Shown one piece after another: positions 38,705-48,146 of a stretch of DNA of 64,000 bases. The notes under the pieces were generated by a model. That model saw nothing but the letters and a program-made list of their open reading frames with translations, was not told the DNA's origin and did not search any database. This stretch comes from an uncultured Raoultella sp. (GTDB taxonomy: Bacteria; Pseudomonadota; Gammaproteobacteria; Enterobacterales; Enterobacteriaceae). The position numbers and the translations under genes are program-made. The DNA is taken from assembly GCA_900759445.1 (NCBI GenBank), contig CAAEVH010000058.1, positions 27,236 through 91,235 on the forward strand. Direction: 5' to 3'. The first letter of the stretch is position 1; each line of letters starts with the position of its first letter.

Positions 38705-41338
38705 ATGAAAGCAGTATCTCGCGTTCACATTACGCCGCATATGCACTGGGACCGTGAGTGGTACTTCACCACCGAAGAGTCGCGTATTTTGCTGGTTAAC
38801 AATATGGAAGAGATCCTGACTCGCCTTGAGCAGGATGCAGAGTACAAATATTACGTGCTGGATGGTCAAACGGCGGTGCTGGAAGACTATTTTGCGGTGA
38901 AACCTGAAAACCGGCAGCGGGTTAAAGCGCTGGTGCAGGCCGGGAAGCTTATTATCGGCCCCTGGTACACGCAAACTGATACGACCCTCGTTTCCGGTGA
39001 GTCAATTGTCCGCAATCTGATGTACGGCATCCGCGATTGTATGGCCTTTGGCGAACCGATGAAGATAGGTTATCTACCTGATTCATTTGGGATGTCCGGG
39101 CAGATGCCGCATATTTATAATGGTTTTGGTATCAACCGGGCTCTGTTCTGGCGTGGGTGCTCTGAACGTCATGGCACCGATAAAACCGAATTTTTATGGC
39201 AAAGCGCTGACGGTAGCCAGGTGACGACACAGGTATTGCCGCTGGGCTATGCGATTGGTAAGTACTTACCCGAGGATGAGGCCGGGCTGCGTAAGCGACT
39301 TGACGGCTACTTCGAGGTGCTGGAGAACGCCTCGGTGACTAAAGAAATCCTATTACCCAACGGGCATGACCAGATGCCGTTACAGCAAAACATCTTTGCG
39401 GTGATGGATAAACTGCGTGAAATCTACCCGCAGCGAAAATTTGTCATGAGCCGCTTCGAGGAGGTTTTTGCTCATATCGAAGCGCATCGGGAGACGTTGG
39501 CTACCCTGCACGGCGAGTTTATCGACGGTAAATATATGCGCGTGCATCGTACGATTGGCTCCACACGAATGGATATCAAAATTATCCATGCGCGTATTGA
39601 GAATAAAATCGTTAACCTGCTGGAACCGCTCGCCACGCTGGCCTGGAGTTTAGGTTTTGAATATCACCACGGTCTGCTGGAGAAAATGTGGAAAGAGATT
39701 TTAAAGAATCATGCCCACGACAGCATCGGCTGTTGTTGTAGCGATAAAGTGCATCGTGAAATCGTTTCACGCTTCGTGCTGGCCGAAGATATGGCCGACA
39801 ATTTGATTCGTTTTTACCTGCGTAAAATCACTGACAACATGGCGCACAGTGAAGAAGACAAGCTGGTGATGTTCAACCTGATGCCCTGGCCGCGTGAGGC
39901 GGTGATCAATACGACCGTACGTCTTCGCGCCAGCCAGTTCCGCCTGCTTGATAGCAGAGGAAATGAAATCCCTTATTTTATTCGTGGCGTGCACGAGCTT
40001 GATCCTGGTCTTATCGACCGGCAAATCGTCCATTACGGCAACTACGAGCCGTTTATGGAGTTTGATATTCAGCTCAACCAGATTCTACCTTCGATGGGGT
40101 ACTGCACGCTGTATATCGAACCGCATGTTGCTGGCCGTCAGGCGATACCCGCTCCGGCGACCCAGGCACTGTTGGAGAACGCGTTCTGGCTGATCGATCT
40201 CAATGACGATGGAACGCTACAGCTACGCGATAAGGATTCAGGGATTGTTTATCAACGCGTACTGGAGATTGAAGAAAGCGCCGATGACGGGGATGAGTAC
40301 GATTACTCCCCCTCGCGCGAGGATTGGCGCCTCACGTCTGCGGGCGTTGCGTTTGAGCATGAAATTATCCGCGAGGGATGGCAAGACCGGGCAATCATTC
40401 GCTATCGGATGGCGGTTCCGGCGGATCTGGAGGCGCGCGCGTCACGTCAGCGCAATGGTGAAGTTAGCATCGAAATAGGTGTTACGCTAAGCCATAACAG
40501 CCGGCGGATTGAGGTTGATATTCGCATTGACAATCAGGCTGACGATCACCGAATTCGGGTGCTTATCCCCACGCCATTTCACACTAATGACGTGTTGGCT
40601 GATACCCAGTTTGGTTCGCTGCTGCGGCCTGTTCACGATGAAGCGATGGCCAACTGGCAGGCTGAGGGATGGAAAGAAGCGCCGGTGCCGGTCTGGAATC
40701 TGCTCAACTACGCCGCGCTGCAGGAGGGGCGTCATGGACTCGCGGTGTTTAGCGAAGGATTGCGCGAATTTGAGGTAGTGGGTGAGGAGAAAAAAACGTT
40801 TGCTCTGACGCTGCTCCGTGGCGTCGGCTTACTCGGCAAAGAGGATCTCTTATTGCGTCCCGGCAGGCCGTCAGGCATAAAAATGGCGGTACCGGATTCC
40901 CAGATGCGCGGCGTGCTGCACGGGCGCTTTTGCCTGTTTAGTTATAGCGGGACGCCGCTTAACGTTGGCCTGGCTCAGCAGGCGCGTGCCTGGCTGACAC
41001 CCGTCCAGTGTTATAACAAAATCCCGTGGGATGCGATGAAGCTCAACAAAGCAGCGTTTACTGTTCCCGATAGCTACAGCCTGTTGAGTATGTCACCGGT
41101 CGGCTGTCAGCTTAGCGCGCTAAAAAAAGCAGAGGACAGAGATGAAATCATCCTGCGTTTATTTAATCCCTCTGACAGCGTCAGCTGCGATGCCGCCGTG
41201 TCGTTTAGCCAAAGCGTAATGCATTGCCGCGAAACCGGTATGGATGAAATACCCGCTGGCGAGCAGAGCGATGCGAAGGGGATTAACGGCGAGTTTCGGC
41301 CAGGGCAGTCGCGGACGTTTAGTCTGAAACTGGCCTGA
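38705..41338 (+). CDS. mngB: Alpha-mannosidase MngB (GH38)
   Basis: An 877-residue glycoside hydrolase family 38 enzyme, same length as E. coli MngB. It cleaves imported mannosyl-glycerate-phosphate into mannose-6-phosphate and glycerate. The zinc-site motif [10 protein letters not shown] is at about 12-21, the nucleophile region is [14 protein letters not shown] (about 122-135), and [10 protein letters not shown] (about 334-343) adds a metal ligand. The ATG at 38705 has AGGA eight bases upstream; another ATG two codons earlier is too close. It lies 24 bases after mngA. In E. coli K-12 the next gene is cydA; here the accessory block begins. Confidence 0.94.
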   Translation: MKAVSRVHITPHMHWDREWYFTTEESRILLVNNMEEILTRLEQDAEYKYYVLDGQTAVLEDYFAVKPENRQRVKALVQAGKLIIGPWYTQTDTTLVSGESIVRNLMYGIRDCMAFGEPMKIGYLPDSFGMSGQMPHIYNGFGINRALFWRGCSERHGTDKTEFLWQSADGSQVTTQVLPLGYAIGKYLPEDEAGLRKRLDGYFEVLENASVTKEILLPNGHDQMPLQQNIFAVMDKLREIYPQRKFVMSRFEEVFAHIEAHRETLATLHGEFIDGKYMRVHRTIGSTRMDIKIIHARIENKIVNLLEPLATLAWSLGFEYHHGLLEKMWKEILKNHAHDSIGCCCSDKVHREIVSRFVLAEDMADNLIRFYLRKITDNMAHSEEDKLVMFNLMPWPREAVINTTVRLRASQFRLLDSRGNEIPYFIRGVHELDPGLIDRQIVHYGNYEPFMEFDIQLNQILPSMGYCTLYIEPHVAGRQAIPAPATQALLENAFWLIDLNDDGTLQLRDKDSGIVYQRVLEIEESADDGDEYDYSPSREDWRLTSAGVAFEHEIIREGWQDRAIIRYRMAVPADLEARASRQRNGEVSIEIGVTLSHNSRRIEVDIRIDNQADDHRIRVLIPTPFHTNDVLADTQFGSLLRPVHDEAMANWQAEGWKEAPVPVWNLLNYAALQEGRHGLAVFSEGLREFEVVGEEKKTFALTLLRGVGLLGKEDLLLRPGRPSGIKMAVPDSQMRGVLHGRFCLFSYSGTPLNVGLAQQARAWLTPVQCYNKIPWDAMKLNKAAFTVPDSYSLLSMSPVGCQLSALKKAEDRDEIILRLFNPSDSVSCDAAVSFSQSVMHCRETGMDEIPAGEQSDAKGINGEFRPGQSRTFSLKLA

Positions 41339-41350
41339 AAGAAGTGATGA

Positions 41351-41382
41351 GTCAGCGCCAGCAATCTTATGCTGGCGCTGAC
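41351..41382. terminator. Hairpin between the convergent mngB and racemase-like gene
   Basis: GTCAGCGCCAGC (41351-41362) and GCTGGCGCTGAC (41371-41382) form a perfect 12-base stem with an eight-base loop. It lies between two converging genes and would serve both directions, though neither side has a strong T tract. Confidence 0.6.
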
Positions 41383-41391
41383 CGGCCGCTA

Positions 41392-42045
41392 TCAGGATGA
41401 TGCCAGTGTTTTCAACCAGCGAATTCCGCTTTCCGGCGAGGTCATTACCGGCACCGGCGGGGAAGGGAGCTGCTGTAAAACGCGCGCCATCGAGGCTTGC
41501 GCCAGCATCACAACATCCGCCTGGGTAAAGGCGCTCTGTAACCCTTCACTGACGATACGGTCATGAGTATCCATGTCTCCCGCCAGCAGCGCGTGGAATG
41601 CCTCCTCCATTAATATAGGCGTGATGGTTCGCGATTTACCGCTCTGCTGCACTTTGCGCTGTACGTAATCCAGCGTTGGCTTCAGCGTGGTTGCCACGGT
41701 CGCCAGTACGGCGATCCGCTCACCTTTTTCAATCGCCTCTTCCACCATTGCGCAATCAATGCGTGCGAGCTGCAGTGGGGTCATAAACTGGCATTGCTCC
41801 ACCGCAGTACCAATTGAGGAGCAGGCGGTAATAAAGATATCGCAGTCCGCCTTTTCGGCAATATGTACATAATCGGCGATGCGGGCGGCAATATTGGGCG
41901 TCACGCCCTGGGCCTTCATTACCTGCTTGATCATGGATTCTTCTACCAGGTGCATGACTTCCACATCCGGCATGATGTCGGCAATCAGCTGTTGCATCAT
42001 CGTAAGCGTGGCGGCACTGGTATGCAGCATGGCAACCTTTTTCAT
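41392..42045 (-). CDS. Aspartate/glutamate racemase-like family protein
   Basis: A 217-residue protein of the Asp/Glu/hydantoin racemase fold. The first catalytic position is present as C75 in FITACSSIG. At the second position, where racemases have LGCTH-like motifs, the sequence reads MLAQASMARV (about 180-189) with no cysteine. Enzymes of this superfamily with a single cysteine include arylmalonate decarboxylase and some isomerases and lyases, so racemase activity should not be assumed. The gene is the last of the otnK operon and overlaps the GlcG-like gene by four bases. Confidence 0.75.
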   Translation of the reverse strand: MKKVAMLHTSAATLTMMQQLIADIMPDVEVMHLVEESMIKQVMKAQGVTPNIAARIADYVHIAEKADCDIFITACSSIGTAVEQCQFMTPLQLARIDCAMVEEAIEKGERIAVLATVATTLKPTLDYVQRKVQQSGKSRTITPILMEEAFHALLAGDMDTHDRIVSEGLQSAFTQADVVMLAQASMARVLQQLPSPPVPVMTSPESGIRWLKTLASS

Positions 42046-42461
42046 TGGGCAATCTCCTTAAGTAACGTTTCCGCGACGGCCAGCGCCGCATCATGATCTT
42101 CCTGCGCCGATAAACCGCCTACCGCGACGGCCCCAAGGCATTTTCCTTGGTGCAGAATCGGGATCCCGCCCGGCAGTGCCGTAAACAGCGGGTCGGCAAA
42201 ATAACCAATATCCAGTTGCTCTTTCTGCAGTCGCTGTAAAAATGCCTGCGTGGTACAGCCCAGGCGACTACTGGTGCGTGCTTTGCGCTGGGTTAACTCG
42301 ATGGTTAACAGTTTGGCGTTATCCATCCGCGCAAAGCTGAGTAGTTCGCCATTGGCATCGCATACGGCCACGCTTAACGGGCGTTTTGCGTAACATGTTT
42401 CGGCAAGGTCGAGCGCAGAGGCCACGGCGCGCAGGGCATGCCCCAGAGTGAGAGTTGTCAT
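42042..42461 (-). CDS. GlcG/HbpS family (DUF336) protein
   Basis: A 139-residue protein beginning TTLTLGHALRAVASALDLAE with the family core PLSVAVCDANGELLSFARMDNA and GGIPILHQGKCLGAVAVGG. DUF336 members (GlcG of the glycolate operon, HbpS, PduO C-terminal domain) bind haem or other cofactors, or have no proven activity. I chose the ATG at 42461, behind AAGGA, over one ten codons upstream. It lies five bases after the transporter gene and is coupled to the racemase-like gene. Its role in this operon is unknown. Confidence 0.8.
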   Translation of the reverse strand: MTTLTLGHALRAVASALDLAETCYAKRPLSVAVCDANGELLSFARMDNAKLLTIELTQRKARTSSRLGCTTQAFLQRLQKEQLDIGYFADPLFTALPGGIPILHQGKCLGAVAVGGLSAQEDHDAALAVAETLLKEIAQ

Positions 42462-42466
42462 CGTGA

Positions 42467-43813
42467 TTATCCTTTTGACAGATTTTCGCAAGCGGGTTGA
42501 ACGGGATCTTTGGCTGCGGCGGCCTGCGCCTGTTTGGCGTCTTTCTTGCGCCAGTAGTTCGCGAGCAGCGAGCCGCTGACGTTGCCAAGCGGAGTCATCA
42601 CCGCCGAGGCCAGGCCAACCGTTGCCAGTTTGCCCATCGCTGCGGCAAGCCCGGACGCCATGCCGCCGTTTTGCAGGCCGACTTCAAAGGCTACGGTGCG
42701 GGCAGACTGTACGTCCATGCGGAAGATCCAGCGGCTCATCAGATAGCCAATCAGGAAGCCGCCGAGGTTATGCATCAACATGGCGAAGCAGAGCAGGAAG
42801 CCGACCTGCACCAGGTTCTCGCGCCCGGCTGCGGCTGCGGTGGTCGTAAAGAAAATGATCCCCATCATTGAGATGGTCGGCATGATTTTCTTCACGCCCG
42901 CCACGCGGCCATATAGCCAGTTGTAGAACAATGCCCAGACGAGACCGCCTGCCACGAAGTTGAGCACCACCGCGTACATTTGCGCGTCGGCGCTGGCGTG
43001 ACCAAACAGCGCGTCCCAGCCGCCAGCAATCATATACAGCATCCAAAGAGCGCCGATCCCGGCCAGCATCTGGACGACACGGCGTCCGCGCACGCCCGCA
43101 TAGGTTTTCAGATAGTCATGCAGAATTGCCGCGCCGATGGGGATCAATACGATTTTCACCACATCCATTACCATCGCGGTGAGCTGGATATCGATCATCG
43201 ACCCCGCCAGCAGATTAACCCACAGCGGCGTCATCACCGTCGCCGCCAGCGTTGAGACTGCGGCGATCGAGACCGCCAGCGCCAGGTTGGCGTTCGCGAT
43301 ATAGACCATGACGGTAGAGGAGAGTCCGCTTGGGCAGGCGCCAATCAGCAGAATCCCGACCGCCACCTCAGGCGGAAAGTTAAAGATAAGCGTAATGCTC
43401 AGGCCGAGCAGAGGCATGATGACGAAGTGGCAGAAGGTGCCAATAAACACCGCCCACGGCATTTTGGCGACGTCAATAAAATCCTGGATCGTTAGCTTAG
43501 TGCCCATGCTAAACATGGTGGCCTGAATGACGAGAAACACGATCCATTTATGGGTGATATTGAAACCGCCCCAGACGATCAGATCCGTAGACCAGGTCAT
43601 GGCGGCGACAAACCCGGCGATGATCCATAGCGTAAACTGATAGCTGCGTAGACCCGGCCAGTAGCCTGCACCGGCGGCGAATCCGGCGGTGAACATCACC
43701 AGCCCTGGCTGCCAGAGCGCCGCGGACTGGATTAGCGCACCGATAATCGCCAGCGCCGCGCCCGCAACGCTGACGCCGAGTCCGGTTTTGTGAATAACAG
43801 TGGTCATAGTCAT
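42467..43813 (-). CDS. Bile acid:sodium symporter (BASS/SBF-like) family transporter
   Basis: A 448-residue membrane protein with about eleven to twelve hydrophobic helices. The core signature GACPSGLSSTVMVYIANANL (around 178-197) and the second repeat EVGLQNGGMASGLAAAMG (around 377-394) are the crossing-helix motifs of the SBF fold, with a predicted sodium site. The N-terminus has two or three additional helices compared with the usual 300-residue members. In this operon it is the only transporter, so it is the likely importer of the organic acid that the pathway uses. The ATG at 43813 has AAGGA nine bases upstream. Confidence 0.85.
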   Translation of the reverse strand: MTMTTVIHKTGLGVSVAGAALAIIGALIQSAALWQPGLVMFTAGFAAGAGYWPGLRSYQFTLWIIAGFVAAMTWSTDLIVWGGFNITHKWIVFLVIQATMFSMGTKLTIQDFIDVAKMPWAVFIGTFCHFVIMPLLGLSITLIFNFPPEVAVGILLIGACPSGLSSTVMVYIANANLALAVSIAAVSTLAATVMTPLWVNLLAGSMIDIQLTAMVMDVVKIVLIPIGAAILHDYLKTYAGVRGRRVVQMLAGIGALWMLYMIAGGWDALFGHASADAQMYAVVLNFVAGGLVWALFYNWLYGRVAGVKKIMPTISMMGIIFFTTTAAAAGRENLVQVGFLLCFAMLMHNLGGFLIGYLMSRWIFRMDVQSARTVAFEVGLQNGGMASGLAAAMGKLATVGLASAVMTPLGNVSGSLLANYWRKKDAKQAQAAAAKDPVQPACENLSKG

Positions 43814-43834
43814 GTTGAAATGTCCTTGCTGTTG

Positions 43835-44647
43835 TTATTGCTGCCGGGATGGAATAGATAACATGTGCCGCGCAATTTCTGGCGTGGCGACTTTTTTATC
43901 CATGCTGCGAATGAGCGTGGCGAGTTTGGCAACCTGCTGGTAATTATGCTGTGCTTTTTCTTCAGCGCTTAAATAATAGCTATCCTCAAAGCCGATTCGT
44001 ACTTCACTGGCCCCCATGCCGACGGCGGCGGCAATAATATCGAAGTTCTTTCTGCCAAAATGAGTAATACCCCATAAGGCATCGCGCGGGATCATGCTAC
44101 GCAGAGCAATTAAAGCGTCAATGGTTGCTGGCGTACTGCCGCGATGGCCGAGGACGATATTAAAGAGCATGGGTTTTTGGAATTTTATTTTATCTTCAAG
44201 GTTCAGGATGTTATTAATCATGCCAATTTCAAAAACTTCAAATTCTGGAATAATATTGCGCTCGACTATTTGCCGGGAGCAATATTCCACGTCCGGACCG
44301 GGATTAAAGTACACCGCATCTCCGAGGTTGACGGAACCGACGTTCAGCGAAGCCATCTCTACGCCGGGGCAGGAGAGTGGCGCGCAGCGTTCGGCGATGG
44401 ACATTGAAGAGACGCCGCCGGTAGACGCCTGAATAATCAGGTCTGAATGGCGCATGACGTTATCAATGGTCGCCTGAAAATCGGTGGTATCCGGCGTCAG
44501 GCGACCCTGTTTATCGCGAACGTGTAAATGCACGATGGACGCGCCATGCTCAACGCTGGCGAGTATTTCCTGCGCCAGTTCTGCGGGTATAACTCTGGGG
44601 CAATCCGTGGCAACGGGTGCCAGCGAAATAATAACAGTATCCGACAT
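43835..44647 (-). CDS. Beta-keto acid cleavage enzyme (BKACE, DUF849)
   Basis: A 270-residue TIM-barrel enzyme of the BKACE family, whose best known member, Kce, cleaves 3-keto-5-aminohexanoate with acetyl-CoA in lysine fermentation. The zinc ligands are visible as H40 and H42 in IVHLHVRD, with the third ligand expected at E221 in SEVRIGFEDS. The family reacts a beta-keto acid with acetyl-CoA, releasing acetoacetate and a new acyl-CoA. A strong GGAGG precedes the ATG. The specific beta-keto acid cannot be read from the sequence; its neighbours OtnK/OtnC/OtnI handle 3-oxo-tetronate, itself a beta-keto acid. Confidence 0.87.
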   Translation of the reverse strand: MSDTVIISLAPVATDCPRVIPAELAQEILASVEHGASIVHLHVRDKQGRLTPDTTDFQATIDNVMRHSDLIIQASTGGVSSMSIAERCAPLSCPGVEMASLNVGSVNLGDAVYFNPGPDVEYCSRQIVERNIIPEFEVFEIGMINNILNLEDKIKFQKPMLFNIVLGHRGSTPATIDALIALRSMIPRDALWGITHFGRKNFDIIAAAVGMGASEVRIGFEDSYYLSAEEKAQHNYQQVAKLATLIRSMDKKVATPEIARHMLSIPSRQQ

Positions 44648-44675
44648 ATTTCCCTCCGGTACAGAGATATTTAAA

Positions 44676-45452
44676 TTATAGGTAAGGCGTTATCCAGTTT
44701 AATGAGTCGAGCCCTGACGTTGACGGTTGATATTCACAGCCAATCCAGCCCTGGTAATTCATTTTTCTAATAAAATCGAATAGCCATGTTTCATTTAATT
44801 CACCTGTTCCCGGTTCATGGCGATAGGGGACAGAAGCAATTTGAAAATGTTTAATTAAGGTGAAGTAGCGTTCAATATTTTTTGCCACATTGCCATGAAT
44901 TTTCTGACAGTGGTAAATATCAAACTGTAAACCGATATTTTTCTTGCCAACCTCTTGAATAATAGATTCGGCCAACGGAAAGCTGTCAATAAAATAACCG
45001 GGCATATCCTGCGAATTTAACGGTTCAATCAGCACATCGATTTCCGCTTCAGCCATCATATCGCAGGCGATACGCAGCCGGTTGGTCAGGAGAGTGCGCT
45101 GAGCGTGAAGCGTCAGATCGCCGCAACGCGAACCAGCCATAACGTGAACCCGACGACAGCCCAGCGCCGTGGCGTAATCACGCGCCACGTTCAGGCTATG
45201 GTGAAATTCCTGGTCTCGACCGGGCTGCGCGGCCAGTCCCCGCTCACCTTGTGCCCAGTTACCCGCCGGTGCGTTCATCAGCACCACCGGCAGGGATGTT
45301 TCCCGCTGTGCAGCGTGCAAATGCGCCAGCGGGTGCTGCCAGAGAAATAGCCCTTCAACGCCGCGAAAACCAGCCGCCTGCGCCGCCGCAAATCGCGCCG
45401 CTATTGGTAAATCTGTAAACAACCAGTCGAGGTTAGCCGCTAACTTCAGCAT
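44676..45452 (-). CDS. otnI: OtnI-like 2-oxo-tetronate isomerase (hydroxypyruvate isomerase family)
   Basis: A 258-residue xylose-isomerase-like TIM barrel starting MLKLAANLDWLFTDLPIAAR. It has the acidic metal ligands expected for Hyi/OtnI proteins in VLIEPLNSQDMPGYFI (E about 144) and LQFDIYHCQ (D about 177). OtnI interconverts 2-oxo- and 3-oxo-tetronate; hydroxypyruvate isomerase is the close alternative, and the operon context with otnK and otnC favours OtnI. I chose the ATG at 45452 over one 18 codons upstream; it lies within the 3' end of the DeoR gene (20-base overlap). Confidence 0.8.
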   Translation of the reverse strand: MLKLAANLDWLFTDLPIAARFAAAQAAGFRGVEGLFLWQHPLAHLHAAQRETSLPVVLMNAPAGNWAQGERGLAAQPGRDQEFHHSLNVARDYATALGCRRVHVMAGSRCGDLTLHAQRTLLTNRLRIACDMMAEAEIDVLIEPLNSQDMPGYFIDSFPLAESIIQEVGKKNIGLQFDIYHCQKIHGNVAKNIERYFTLIKHFQIASVPYRHEPGTGELNETWLFDFIRKMNYQGWIGCEYQPSTSGLDSLNWITPYL

Positions 45453-46239
45453 GGCGCGCACCCTCCCGGTTATCAACCAGATGCAGCTTAACGCCCTGGC
45501 TGGCAAGAGTTTGCTGGGCGTTTTCCGGTAACCGGTTATCAGAAATAATGTCGGTTAACTGTTCCAGCCCACAGATATGGAACATGCCGTATTTGCCAAA
45601 CTTACTGCTGTCGCAGACCAGCACCCGACGCCGGGAAACGGTGAGTACCGCTTCTTTAACCGAGGCTTTCCCTTCGCTCGGCGTCGACATGCCGCGTTCG
45701 GTATCCCACGATGAGGAGCTCAGAAACGCCACGTCAATATTAATGGTGCGCAGAAAACTGGCGGCGCTTTTTCCAAGGCATGAGCGGTTACGCTGATCCA
45801 CCAGACCACCGGTGTGATAGAGCGTGATGTGCGGCATATCCATCAGATAGTGGCTGATGGAAAAATCGTTGGTTACTACCGTCAGATTGAAACAGTGGCT
45901 GGCGGCGACCGCTTTCGCCACTTCAAACAACGACGTACCGGCATCCAGATACAGCGTTTGTCCGGGCTCAATGAGCATGGCGGCGAGCTGGCCCATTTTA
46001 CGTTTCACGTCATGATTCAACTCGGCTTTTTCCCGCCATGGCAGCTCGGATTTTAGCAGGTTATTGAGCTTCACTCCGCCGTTAATGGCGATAACTTTGC
46101 CTTCTTCTTCCAGCAACTGGATGTCGCGACGCACGGTCATATGCGACACGCTCATCAAATCTGCCAGTTCATTAAATGAGGCGGCATTTTTTTCGTGCAC
46201 GTAGCGGTAGATAAAATCACGTCGTTGCTCGGGGATCAT
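45433..46239 (-). CDS. DeoR/GlpR family transcriptional regulator
   Basis: A 268-residue DeoR-family regulator. The N-terminal helix-turn-helix is clear (about 3-57: RRDFIYRYVHEKNAASFNEL then LMSVSHMTVRRDIQLLEEEG). The C-terminal phosphosugar-sensing domain contains YLDAGTSLFEVA, TVVTNDFSI and VCDSSKFGK. Such regulators usually repress their own operon and respond to a phosphorylated intermediate, here perhaps 3-oxo-tetronate 4-phosphate. It is embedded between otnC and otnI rather than standing apart. Confidence 0.9.
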   Translation of the reverse strand: MIPEQRRDFIYRYVHEKNAASFNELADLMSVSHMTVRRDIQLLEEEGKVIAINGGVKLNNLLKSELPWREKAELNHDVKRKMGQLAAMLIEPGQTLYLDAGTSLFEVAKAVAASHCFNLTVVTNDFSISHYLMDMPHITLYHTGGLVDQRNRSCLGKSAASFLRTINIDVAFLSSSSWDTERGMSTPSEGKASVKEAVLTVSRRRVLVCDSSKFGKYGMFHICGLEQLTDIISDNRLPENAQQTLASQGVKLHLVDNREGARHAEVSG

Positions 46240-46248
46240 TATGTCACC

Positions 46249-46893
46249 TCACGCTTGCCGGGAATGTTCAAGTTCGGCCACCGCTTCTTCTGAGAGCGGA
46301 ACATAGCCAAGCGGTTTTAACGTCAGCCAGATGCGGGCGCTGTCTTCCAGTTCTTCAGCGTTAAACACCGCCTCACGCAGCGAGCGACCGCTTACTACCG
46401 GCCCGTGATTGGCCAGCAGCGCGGCCGTATGGTCTGCCGCGATTTCACTCAGTGCGCTGGCAATGCCCTCATGGCCTGGCTTGAAATAGGGCAGCAGCGG
46501 TAACTGCCCGACGCGCATCACATAGTACGGCGTTAACGGCGGCAGGCAGTTTTTCGGCGTGGTGCACGGCAGGCAGGAGAGCGCGGTCAGCCATGGAGAA
46601 TGCAGGTGCACGACCGCGCCGCAGGATGGCCGATGTCGATACCACGCCAGATGCATGGGCACCTCTTTTGAGGGTTTGTCGCCGCTAAGATGAACGCCGT
46701 TGGCATCCAGTCGACTTAGCGTGGCAGGATCAAGCTCGCCCAGACAAGAGTTGGTCGGGGTCACCAGATAGCCGCCATCTGGCATTTTGACGCTAAGATT
46801 GCCGGAACCGCCGCTGCTGTAACCGCGCATAAACAGGGAACGGCCATAGTGGACGAGTAGTTCGCGCAGTTGGTGTTCACTCACCGAATTCAT
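46249..46893 (-). CDS. otnC: OtnC-like 3-oxo-tetronate 4-phosphate decarboxylase (class II aldolase family)
   Basis: A 214-residue class II aldolase/adducin protein. The metal and catalytic residues are E77 (SKEVPMH), H96 and H98 (AVVHLHSPW) and H163 (LLANHGPVV). The glycine-rich phosphate loop reads SSGGSGNLSVKMPDGG (26-41). With a kinase of the OtnK family next to it, the best assignment is OtnC, which decarboxylates 3-oxo-tetronate 4-phosphate to dihydroxyacetone phosphate and CO2. Fuculose-phosphate aldolase is the more distant alternative. Its start overlaps the otnK stop by four bases. Confidence 0.87.
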   Translation of the reverse strand: MNSVSEHQLRELLVHYGRSLFMRGYSSGGSGNLSVKMPDGGYLVTPTNSCLGELDPATLSRLDANGVHLSGDKPSKEVPMHLAWYRHRPSCGAVVHLHSPWLTALSCLPCTTPKNCLPPLTPYYVMRVGQLPLLPYFKPGHEGIASALSEIAADHTAALLANHGPVVSGRSLREAVFNAEELEDSARIWLTLKPLGYVPLSEEAVAELEHSRQA

Positions 46894-48146
46894 AATGCGT
46901 ACTCCTGGGCAGTAAAAAAGAAATCGTCGTCACCAAAGTTGCCTGACTTCAGCGCCAGCGCCAGACCGGAGGAAAATACCCACGGTACGCCTGGCGCAAT
47001 GGCTTTGCCGACGGACAGACGCTTCACCTGCAAGGCTTCCACAACGGTGCCGGAGGTTTCTCCGCCCGCGACGATAAAGGTGTTTACACCCGCAGTTCGT
47101 AGCTTTGAACTCAGCCGGGCAAAAGCGTGTTCGATTGCCTGGCTGGCGACCTGTTCGCCGTGCTCCTGTTGAATACGTTTGAGTACGTCTGGCGGCTGGG
47201 TGGCGTATATCAGCGGCGCTAATGAGTCGCTGATATGCGTCATCGCCCAGGCGCTCAGTTCATCGGTGTAGCGTTCGGCATCAGACAGGCAGCGGGACAC
47301 ATCAAGCAAACGAGACGCTGCTGCGGCCTTATAGCGATTAACCTGACGATTGCTCATTGCCGAACAGCTACCGGAGAACACCACCGTTTTGGCAGGCAGT
47401 GGAAAAGAGTCCGGCGGCATGGATTGCTGGCCTCCGCTGCAGGCGGCCAGCGCGCCGCCGAGCCCGGAGCCACCGGCTAACAGAGGGCTGGCATGGAGAG
47501 CTTGCGCCAGCGTGTTGAGATCTGCTTCATCCAGCGTATCGACGATAACGTGACGCGTACCTTCAGCCTGAAGTTGGGCCAGGGCGTAAGTGACCGCTTC
47601 CACACCTTGACGCAGGGTCGTGAGGTTGATGCAACCAACCGCGCCTGGCGTTTGCGCGCTCAGCAGGCGCGGCAGGCTGGCATCGTTCATTGGATTGAGC
47701 GGATGCTTTTCCATCCCGGATTCGTTAAGCAGTATGCCGTGTACAAAAAGATGACCATGCACCACCGTGCGTCCGTTTTGCGGCAGAGCAGGGCAGTGGA
47801 CGATCAGCGGAACCTGCAGGTCGTTCATCAATGCATCGCTGACCGGGCCAATATTGCCTGTTGGCGTGGAGTCAAACGTCGAACAATATTTAAAATAAAT
47901 CTGGCGGACACCTGCATTTTGTTTCAGCCAGCGGGCACAGGACAGGGATTGGGCGACGGCCTGTTCTGCGGGTAATGAGCGGCTTTTCAGCGAGATGACG
48001 ATAGCGTCAACCTCTTCATTCCAGCATTGCGCGGTATCGGGCATACCGGGCAGAAGCGCGACGCGCCACCCCTGCTGCGCCATAAAGCTTGCAATGTCCG
48101 TTGCGCCGGTAAAATCGTCGGCGATAACGCCTGTGGTGACGGCCAT
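46890..48146 (-). CDS. otnK: OtnK-like 3-oxo-tetronate kinase (four-carbon acid sugar kinase family)
   Basis: A 418-residue kinase. The N-terminal domain begins GVIADDFTGATDIASFMAQ (substrate-binding Asp pair near residues 10-11) and continues with KYCSTFDSTPTGNIGPV (about 95-112). The C-terminal nucleotide-binding domain holds FSGSCSAMSNRQ and IVAGGETSGTVVEAL. OtnK phosphorylates 3-oxo-tetronate at position 4. It is the first gene of the leftward eight-gene operon, with GGAG ahead of the ATG, and is divergent from the PocR-like gene. The matching dehydrogenase (LtnD/DenD) that makes 2- or 3-oxo-tetronate from sugar acids is not in this window. Confidence 0.88.
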   Translation of the reverse strand: MAVTTGVIADDFTGATDIASFMAQQGWRVALLPGMPDTAQCWNEEVDAIVISLKSRSLPAEQAVAQSLSCARWLKQNAGVRQIYFKYCSTFDSTPTGNIGPVSDALMNDLQVPLIVHCPALPQNGRTVVHGHLFVHGILLNESGMEKHPLNPMNDASLPRLLSAQTPGAVGCINLTTLRQGVEAVTYALAQLQAEGTRHVIVDTLDEADLNTLAQALHASPLLAGGSGLGGALAACSGGQQSMPPDSFPLPAKTVVFSGSCSAMSNRQVNRYKAAAASRLLDVSRCLSDAERYTDELSAWAMTHISDSLAPLIYATQPPDVLKRIQQEHGEQVASQAIEHAFARLSSKLRTAGVNTFIVAGGETSGTVVEALQVKRLSVGKAIAPGVPWVFSSGLALALKSGNFGDDDFFFTAQEYAL

